A DNA stretch of 64,000 bases, from assembly GCA_037013495.1 (NCBI GenBank), contig CM072810.1:51322843-51386842 (forward strand), written 5' to 3'. The position numbers were made by a program, and so were the translations under genes. The DNA comes from Hippophae tibetana. Lineage: Eukaryota > Streptophyta > Magnoliopsida > Rosales > Elaeagnaceae. Positions 51,426 to 61,184 of the stretch are shown piece by piece. How positions within the stretch are numbered: position 1 is the stretch's first letter; each line of letters opens with the position of its first letter. Below the pieces are notes generated by a model. It was not told the DNA's origin, did no database searches, and saw only the letters and a list, made by a program, of their open reading frames with translations.

Positions 51426-53495
51426 TTCAAAGCTCACACCAAGTCACGAGGATGTTACCCCCCATGCACGACACAAGTCAGTCTAAATGACACTTGGAAA
51501 CAACATAGAAAGGTTACCCACAACAACGAACCCGGGGATGGTCCTTACCTCGGTTGCATCATTCCGTCTCTTGTAAGCGAACTTCACCTCTAACTTGTAC
51601 TTTTATGGGATACAAATCGGAGATCATATTTTGATAACAAACATAGGAAACTAGTTAATCCTTCCTTCCTAAAGCTTAAGCTTTCCATGCGGGATGCTTG
51701 AACTGTCACCCTTAATCCTCGTTCAAAGATCACAACAAGTCACAAGGCTGTTACCCCCCGTGCACGACACAAGTCATTCTAAATGACACTTGGAAACAAC
51801 ATAGAAAGGTTACCCACAACAACGAGCCCAGGGATAGTACTTACCTTGGTTGCATCATTCTGTCTCTTGTCACCGAACACCACCGGGAACTTGTGCTTTT
51901 ATGAGATACAAATCGGAGATCATGTTTTGATACCAAAGATAGGAAAAATAGCGAATCCTTCCTTCCTAAAGCTTAAGCTTTCAATACGGGACGCTTGAAC
52001 GGTCACCCTTAACTTGTTCAAAGCCACACCAAGTCACGAGGATGTTACACCCCGTGCACGACACAAGTCATTCTAAATGACACTTGGATACAACATAGAA
52101 AGGTTACCCACAACAACGAGTGCATGGATGGTACTTATCTCGGTTGCATCATTCCGTCTCTTGTAACCGAACTTCACCTCTAACTTGTGCTTTTATGGGA
52201 TACAAATCGGAGATCATGTTTTGATACCAAAGATAGGAAAAATAGCGAATCCTTCCTTCCTAAAGCTTAAGCTCTCAATACGGGACGCTTGAACGGTCAC
52301 CCTTAACTTGTTCAAAGCTCACACCAAGTCACGAGGATGTTACCCCCCATGCACGACACAAGTCAGTCTAAATGACACTTGGAAACAACATAGAAAGGTT
52401 ACCCACAACAACGAACCCAGGGATGGTCCTTACCTCGGTTGCATCATTCCTTCTCTTTTAAGCGAACTTCACCTCTAACTTATACTTTTATGGGATACAA
52501 ATCGGAGATCATATTTTGATACCAAACATAGGAAAATAGTTAATCCTTCCTTCCTAAAGCTTAAGCTTTTCATGCGGGATGCTTGAACTGTCACCCTTAA
52601 TCCTCGTTCAAAGATCACAACAAGTCACGAGGCTGTTACCCCCCGTGCACGACACAAGTCATTCTAAATGACACTTGGAAACAACATAGAAAGGTTACCC
52701 ACAACAACGAACCCAGGGATGGTCCTTACCTCGGTTGCATCATTCCGTCTCTTGTAAGCGAACTTCACCTCTAACTTGTGCTTTTATGGGATACAAATCG
52801 GAGATCATATTTTGCTACCAAACATAGGAAAAATAGCTAATCCTTCCTTCCTAAAGCTTAATCTTTCAATACGGGACGCTTGAACGGTCACCTTTAATCC
52901 TCGTTCAAAGCTCACACCAAGTCACGAGGATGTTACACCCCGTGCACGACACAAGTCATTCTAAATGACACTTGGATACAACATAGAAAGGTTACCCACA
53001 ACAACGAGCGCAGGGATGGTACTTATCTCGGTTGCATCATTCCGTCTCTTGTAACCGAACTTCACCTCGAACTTGTGCTTTTATGGGATACAAATCGTAG
53101 ATCATATTTTGCTACCAAACATAGGAAAAATAGCTAATCCTTCCTTCCTAAAGCTTAATCTTTCAATACGGGACGCTTGAACGGTCACCTTTAATAATTG
53201 TTCAAAGCTCACACCAAGTCACGAGGATGTTACACCCCGTGCACGACACAAGTCATTCTAAATGACACTTGGATACAACATAGAAAGGTTACCCACAACA
53301 ACGAGCACAGGGATGGTACTTATCTCGGTTGCATCATTCCGTCTCTTGTAAACGAACTTCACCTCGAACTTGTGCTTTTATGGGATACAAATCGGAGATC
53401 ATGTTTTGATACCAAAGATAGGAAAAATAGCGAATCCTTCCTTCCTAAAGCTTAAGCTCTCAATACGGGACGCTTGAACGGTCACCCTTAACTTG
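51426..53495 (+). repeat. 7-mer A2-E-F-A-B-C/G-H (2070 bp)
   Basis: Same length as 44032-46101 but a different deletion. The C monomer at 52904 keeps C markers up to cctcgaacttgtgc and becomes G from cgtagatc and tattttgctacc, ending in taataatt. The G-side variant cgtagatc matches the D/G monomers at 37.2, 41.1, 55.3, 60.6 and 63.6 kb and not the G at 50.9 kb. The donor was therefore a cgtagatc-type G. Confidence 0.87.
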
Positions 53496-55860
53496 TTCAA
53501 AGCTCACACCAAGTCACGAGGATGTTACCCCCCATGCACGACACAAGTCAGTCTAAATGACACTTGGAAACAACATAGAAAGGTTACCCACAACAACGAA
53601 CCCGGGGATGGTCCTTACCTCGGTTGCATCATTCCGTCTCTTGTAAGCGAACTTCACCTCTAACTTGTACTTTTATGGGATACAAATCGGAGATCATATT
53701 TTGATAACAAACATAGGAAACTAGTTAATCCTTCCTTCCTAAAGCTTAAGCTTTCCATGCGGGATGCTTGAACTGTCACCCTTAATCCTCGTTCAAAGAT
53801 CACAACAAGTCACAAGGCTGTTACCCCCCGTGCACGACACAAGTCATTCTAAATGACACTTGGAAACAACATAGAAAGGTTACCCACAACAACGAGCCCA
53901 GGGATGGTACTTACCTTGGTTGCATCATTCTGTCTCTTGTCACCGAACACCACCGGGAACTTGTGCTTTTATGAGATACAAATCGGAGATCATGTTTTGA
54001 TACCAAAGATAGGAAAAATAGCGAATCCTTCCTTCCTAAAGCTTAAGCTTTCAATACGGGACGCTTGAACGGTCACCCTTAACTTGTTCAAAGCCACACC
54101 AAGTCACGAGGATGTTACACCCCGTGCACGACACAAGTCATTCTAAATGACACTTGGATACAACATAGAAAGGTTACCCACAACAACGAGTGCATGGATG
54201 GTACTTATCTCGGTTGCATCATTCCGTCTCTTGTAACCGAACTTCACCTCTAACTTGTGCTTTTATGGGATACAAATCGGAGATCATATTTTGCTACCAA
54301 ACATAGGAAAAATAGCTAATCCTTCCTTCCTAAAGCTTAATCTTTCAATACGGGACGCTTGAACGGTCACCCTTAACTTGTTCAAAGCCACACCAAGTCA
54401 CGAGGCTGTTACCCCCCGTGCACGACACAAGTCATTCTAAATGACACTTGGAAACAACATAGAAAGGTTACCCACAACAACGAACCCAGGGATGGTCCTT
54501 ACCTCGGTTGCATCATTCCGTCTCTTGTAAGCGAACTTCACCTCTAACTTGTGCTTTTATGGGATACAAATCGGAGATCATATTTTGCTACCAAACATAG
54601 GAAAAATAGCTAATCCTTCCTTCCTAAAGCTTAATCTTTCAATACGGGACGCTTGAACGGTCACCTTTAATCCTCGTTCAAAGCTCACACCAAGTCACGA
54701 GGATGTTACACCCCGTGCACGACACAAGTCATTCTAAATGACACTTGGATACAACATAGAAAGGTTACCCACAACAACGAGCGCAGGGATGGTACTTATC
54801 TCGGTTGCATCATTCCGTCTCTTGTAACCGAACTTCACCTCGAACTTGTGCTTTTATGGGATACAAATCGGAGATCATGATTTGATACCAAAGATAGGAA
54901 AAATAGCGAATCCTTCATTCCTAAAGCTTAAGCTTTCAATACGGGACGCTTGAACGGTCACCTTTAATCCTCGTTCAAACCTCACACCAAGTCACGAGGA
55001 TGTTACACCCCGTGCACGACACAAGTAATTCTAAATGACACTTGGATACAACATAGAAAGGTTACCCACAACAACGAGCGCAGGGATGGTACTTATCTCG
55101 GTTGCATCATTCCGTCTCTTGTAACCGAACTTCACCTCGAACTTGTGCCTTTATGGGATACAAATCGGAGATCATGTTTTGATACCAAAGATAGGAAAAA
55201 TAGCGAATCCTTCCTTCCTAAAGCTTAAGCTCTCAATACGGGACGCTTGAACGGTCACCCTTAACTTGTTCAAAGCTCACACCAAGTCACGAGGATGTTA
55301 CCCCCCATGCACGACACAAGTCAGTCTAAATGACACTTGGAAACAACATAGAAAGGTTACCCACAACAACGAACCCAGGGATGGTCCTTACCTCGGTTGC
55401 ATCATTCCGTCTCTTGTAAGCGAACTTCACCTCTAACTTGTACTTTTATGGGATACAAATCGTAGATCATATTTTGCTACCAAACATAGGAAAAATAGCT
55501 AATCCTTCCTTCCTAAAGCTTAATCTTTCAATACGGGACGCTTGAACGGTCACCTTTAATAATTGTTCAAAGCTCACACCAAGTCACGAGGATGTTACAC
55601 CCCGTGCACGACACAAGTCATTCTAAATGACACTTGGATACAACATAGAAAGGTTACCCACAACAACGAGCACAGGGATGGTACTTATCTCGGTTGCATC
55701 ATTCCGTCTCTTGTAAACGAACTTCACCTCGAACTTGTGCTTTTATGGGATACAAATCGGAGATCATGTTTTGATACCAAAGATAGGAAAAATAGCGAAT
55801 CCTTCCTTCCTAAAGCTTAAGCTCTCAATACGGGACGCTTGAACGGTCACCCTTAACTTG
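53496..55860 (+). repeat. 8-mer A2-E-F/B-B-C-D-G-H (2365 bp)
   Basis: A is missing. The F at 54087 changes to B in its 3' half (tattttgctacc, aatctttc). It then takes an E-type end (cccttaactt) and the next monomer at 54381 begins as F (gccacacc) before changing to B (ggctgttacccccc). This needs at least three class switches in about 450 bp. Confidence 0.85.
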
Positions 55861-58515
55861 TTCAAAGCTCACACCAAGTCACGAGGATGTTACCCCCCAT
55901 GCACGACACAAGTCAGTCTAAATGACACTTGGAAACAACATAGAAAGGTTACCCACAACAACGAACCCGGGGATGGTCCTTACCTCGGTTGCATCATTCC
56001 GTCTCTTGTAAGCGAACTTCACATCTAACTTGTACTTTTATGGGATACAAATCGGAGATCATATTTTGATAACAAACATAGGAAACTAGTTAATCCTTCC
56101 TTCCTAAAGCTTAAGCTTTCCATGCGGGATGCTTGAACTGTCACCCTTAATCCTCGTTCAAAGATCACAACAAGTCACAAGGCTGTTACCCCCCGTGCAC
56201 GACACAAGTCATTCTAAATGACACTTGGAAACAACATAGAAAGGTTACCCACAACAACGAGCCCAGGGATGGTACTTACCTTGGTTGCATCATTCTGTCT
56301 CTTGTCACCGAACACCACCGGGAACTTGTGCTTTTATGAGATACAAATCGGAGATCATGTTTTGATACCAAAGATAGGAAAAATAGCGAATCCTTCCTTC
56401 CTAAAGCTTAAGCTTTCAATACGGGACGCTTGAACGGTCACCCTTAACTTGTTCAAAGCCACACCAAGTCACGAGGATGTTACACCCCGTGCACGACACA
56501 AGTCATTCTAAATGACACTTGGATACAACATAGAAAGGTTACCCACAACAACGAGTGCATGGATGGTACTTATCTCGGTTGCATCATTCCGTCTCTTGTA
56601 ACCGAACTTCACCTCTAACTTGTGCTTTTATGGGATACAAATCGGAGATCATGTTTTGATACCAAAGATAGGAAAAATAGCGAATCCTTCCTTCCTAAAG
56701 CTTAAGCTCTCAATACGGGACGCTTGAACGGTCACCCTTAACTTGTTCAAAGCTCACACCAAGTCACGAGGATGTTACCCCCCATGCACGACACAAGTCA
56801 GTCTAAATGACACTTGGAAACAACATAGAAAGGTTACCCACAACAACGAACCCGGGGATGGTCCTTACCTCGGTTGCATCATTCCGTCTCTTGTAAGCGA
56901 ACTTCACATCTAACTTGTACTTTTATGGGATACAAATCGGAGATCATATTTTGATAACAAACATAGGAAACTAGTTAATCCTTCCTTCCTAAAGCTTAAG
57001 CTTTCCATGCGGGATGCTTGAACTGTCACCCTTAATCCTCGTTCAAAGATCACAACAAGTCACAAGGCTGTTACCCCCCGTGCACGACACAAGTCATTCT
57101 AAATGACACTTGGAAACAACATAGAAAGGTTACCCACAACAACGAGCCCAGGGATGGTACTTACCTTGGTTGCATCATTCTGTCTCTTGTCACCGAACAC
57201 CACCGGGAACTTGTGCTTTTATGAGATACAAATCGGAGATCATGTTTTGATACCAAAGATAGGAAAAATAGCGAATCCTTCCTTCCTAAAGCTTAAGCTT
57301 TCAATACGGGACGCTTGAACGGTCACCCTTAACTTGTTCAAAGCCACACCAAGTCACGAGGATGTTACACCCCGTGCACGACACAAGTCATTCTAAATGA
57401 CACTTGGATACAACATAGAAAGGTTACCCACAACAACGAGTGCATGGATGGTACTTATCTCGGTTGCATCATTCCGTCTCTTGTAACCGAACTTCACCTC
57501 TAACTTGTGCTTTTATGGGATACAAATCGGAGATCATGTTTTGATACCAAAGATAGGAAAAATAGCGAATCCTTCCTTCCTAAAGCTTAAGCTCTCAATA
57601 CGGGACGCTTGAACGGTCACCCTTAACTTGTTCAAAGCTCACACCAAGTCACGAGGATGTTACCCCCCATGCACGACACAAGTCAGTCTAAATGACACTT
57701 GGAAACAACATAGAAAGGTTACCCACAACAACGAACCCGGGGATGGTCCTTACCTCGGTTGCATCATTCCTTCTCTTTTAAGCGAACTTCACCTCTAACT
57801 TGTACTTTTATGGGATACAAATCGGAGATCATATTTTGATAACAAACATAGGAAACTAGTTAATCCTTCCTTCCTAAAGCTTAAGCTTTCCATGTGGGAT
57901 GCTTGAACTGTCACCCTTAATCCTCGTTCAAAGATCACAACAAGTCACAAGGCTGTTACCCCCCGTGCACGACACAAGTCATTCTAAATGACACTTGGAA
58001 ACAACATAGAAAGGTTACCCACAACAACGAGCCCAGGGATGGTCCTTACCTTGGTTGCATCATTCCGTCTCTTGTCACCGAACACCACCGGGAACTTGTG
58101 CTTTTATGAGATACAAATCGGAGATCATGTTTTGATACCAAAGATAGGAAAAATAGCGAATCCTTCCTTCCTAAAGCTTAAGCTTTCAATACGGGACGCT
58201 TGAACGGTCACCCTTAACTTGTTCAAAGCCACACCAAGTCACGAGGATGTTACACCCCGTGCACGACACAAGTCATTCTAAATGACACTTGGATACAACA
58301 TAGAAAGGTTACCCACAACAACGAGTGCATGGATGGTACTTATCTCGGTTGCATCATTCCGTCTCTTGTAACCGAACTTCACCTCTAACTTGTGCTTTTA
58401 TGGGATACAAATCGGAGATCATGTTTTGATACCAAAGATAGGAAAAATAGCGAATCCTTCCTTCCTAAAGCTTAAGCTCTCAATACGGGACGCTTGAACG
58501 GTCACCCTTAACTTG
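55861..58515 (+). repeat. Trimer HOR A2-E-F, three tandem copies of 885 bp
   Basis: Copies start at 55861, 56746 and 57631, each exactly 885 bp. The first two A2 copies share the private cacatctaac; the third has cacctctaac and an A-like ccttctctttt patch, followed by an E with ggtcctt and attccgtc. F at the end of each trimer joins A2 at gctcacacc. This is the shortest HOR in the window and looks like a fresh slippage or unequal-exchange product. Confidence 0.92.
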
Positions 58516-61184
58516 TTCAAAGCTCACACCAAGTCACGAGGATGTTACCCCCCATGCACGACACAAGTCAGTCTAAATGACACTTGGAAACAACATAGAA
58601 AGGTTACCCACAACAACGAACCCAGGGATGGTCCTTACCTCGGTTGCATCATTCCTTCTCTTTTAAGCGAACTTCACCTCTAACTTATACTTTTATGGGA
58701 TACAAATCGGAGATCATATTTTGATACCAAACATAGGAAAATAGTTAATCCTTCCTTCCTAAAGCTTAAGCTTTTCATGCGGGATGCTTGAACTGTCACC
58801 CTTAATCCTCGTTCAAAGATCAAAACAAGTCACGAGGCTGTTACCCCCCGTGCACGACACAAGTCATTCTAAATGACACTTGGAAACAACATAGAAAGGT
58901 TACCCACAACAACGAACCCAGGGATGGTCCTTACCTCGGTTGCATCATTCCGTCTCTTGTAAGCGAACTTCACCTCTAACTTGTGCTTTTATGGGATACA
59001 AATCGGAGATCATATTTTGCTACCAAACATAGGAAAAATAGCTAATCCTTCCTTCCTAAAGCTTAATCTTTCAATACGGGACGCTTGAACGGTCACCTTT
59101 AATCCTCGTTCAAAGCTCACACCAAGTCACGAGGATGTTACACCCCGTGCACGACACAAGTCATTCTAAATGACACTTGGATACAACATAGAAAGGTTAC
59201 CCACAACAACGAGCGCAGGGATGGTACTTATCTCGGTTGCATCATTCCGTCTCTTGTAACCGAACTTCACCTCGAACTTGTGCTTTTATGGGATACAAAT
59301 CGGAGATCATGTTTTGATACCAAAGATAGGAAAAATAGCGAATCCTTCATTCCTAAAGCTTAAGCTTTCAATACGGGACGCTTGAACGGTCACCTTTAAT
59401 CCTCGTTCAAACCTCACACCAAGTCACGAGGATGTTACACCCCGTGCACGACACAAGTAATTCTAAATGACACTTGGATACAACATAGAACGGTTACCCA
59501 CAACAACGAGCGCAGGGATGGTACTTATCTCGGTTGCATCATTCCGTCTCTTGTAACCGAACTTCACCTCAAACTTGTGCTTTTATGGGATACAAATCAG
59601 AGATCATGTTTTGATACCAAAGATAGGAAAAATAGCGAATCCTTCCTTCCTAAAGCTTAAGCTTTTCATGCGGGATGCTTGAACTGTCACCCTTAATCCT
59701 CGTTCAAAGATCACAACAAGTCACGAGGCTGTTACCCCCCGTGCACGACACAAGTCATTCTAAATGACACTTGGAAACAACATAGAAAGGTTACCCACAA
59801 CAACGAACCCAGGGATGGTCCTTACCTCGGTTGCATCATTCCGTCTCTTTTAAGCGAACTTCACCTCTAACTTGTACTTTTATGGGATACAAATCGGAGA
59901 TCATATTTTGATACCAAACATAGGAAAATAGTTAATCCTTCCTTCCTAAAGCTTAATCTTTCAATACGGGACGCTTGAACGGTCACCTTTAATCCTCGTT
60001 CAAAGCTCACACCAAGTCACGAGGATGTTACACCCCGTGCACGACACAAGTCATTCTAAATGACACTTGGATACAACATAGAAAGGTTAACCACAACAAC
60101 GAACTCAGGGATGGTCCTTACCTCGGTTGCATCATTCCGTCTCTTCTAAGCGAACTTCACCTCTAACTTGTGCTTTTATGGGATACAAATGGGAGATCAT
60201 ATTTTGCTACCAAACATAGGAAAAATAGCTAATCCTTCCTTCCTAAAGCTTAATCTTTCAATACGGGACGCTTGAACGGTCACCTTTAATCCTCGTTCAA
60301 AGCTCACACCAAGTCACGAGGATGTTACACCCCGTGCACGACACAAGTCATTCTAAATGACACTTGGATACAACATAGAAAGGTTACCCACAACAACGAG
60401 CGCAGGGATGGAACTTATCTCGGTTGCATCATTCCGTCTCTTGTAACCGAACTTCACCTCGAACTTGTGCTTTTATGGGATACAAATCGGAGATCATGTT
60501 TTGATACCAAAGATAGGAAAAATAGCGAATCCTTCGTTCCTAAAGCTTAAGCTTTCAATACGGGACGCTTGAACGGTCACCTTTAATCCTCGTTCAAACC
60601 TCACACCAAGTCACGAGGATGTTACCCCCCATGCACGACACAAGTCAGTCTAAATGACACTTGGAAACAACATAGAAAGGTTACCCACAACAACGAACCC
60701 AGGGATGGTCCTTACCTCGGTTGCATCATTCCGTCTCTTGTAAGCGAACTTCACCTCTAACTTGTACTTTTATGGGATACAAATCGTAGATCATATTTTG
60801 CTACCAAACATAGGAAAAATAGCTAATCCTTCCTTCCTAAAGCTTAATCTTTCAATACGGGACGCTTGAACGGTCACCTTTAATAATTGTTCAAAGCTCA
60901 CACCAAGTCACGAGGATGTTACACCCCGTGCACGACACAAGTCATTCTAAATGACACTTGGATACAACATAGAAAGGTTACCCACAACAACGAGCACAGG
61001 GATGGTACTTATCTCGGTTGCATCATTCCGTCTCTTGTAAACGAACTTCACCTCGAACTTGTGCTTTTATGGGATACAAATCGGAGATCATGTTTTGATA
61101 CCAAAGATAGGAAAAATAGCGAATCCTTCCTTCCTAAAGCTTAAGCTCTCAATACGGGACGCTTGAACGGTCACCCTTAACTTG
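58516..61184 (+). repeat. 9-monomer mosaic A-B-C-D/A-B/A-C/B-C-D/G-H
   Basis: Monomers include D/A at 59406, B/A at 59703, C/B at 59999 (gttaacc), C at 60296 (ggaactt), D/G at 60593 (cgtagatc) and H at 60890. The C/B-C-D/G order matches the chimera block at 36.6-37.5 kb and 40.5-41.4 kb. Here it is followed by full H, not H/A2. The D at 59406 carries left-domain variants acggtt, cctcaaac and atcagag. Confidence 0.85.
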
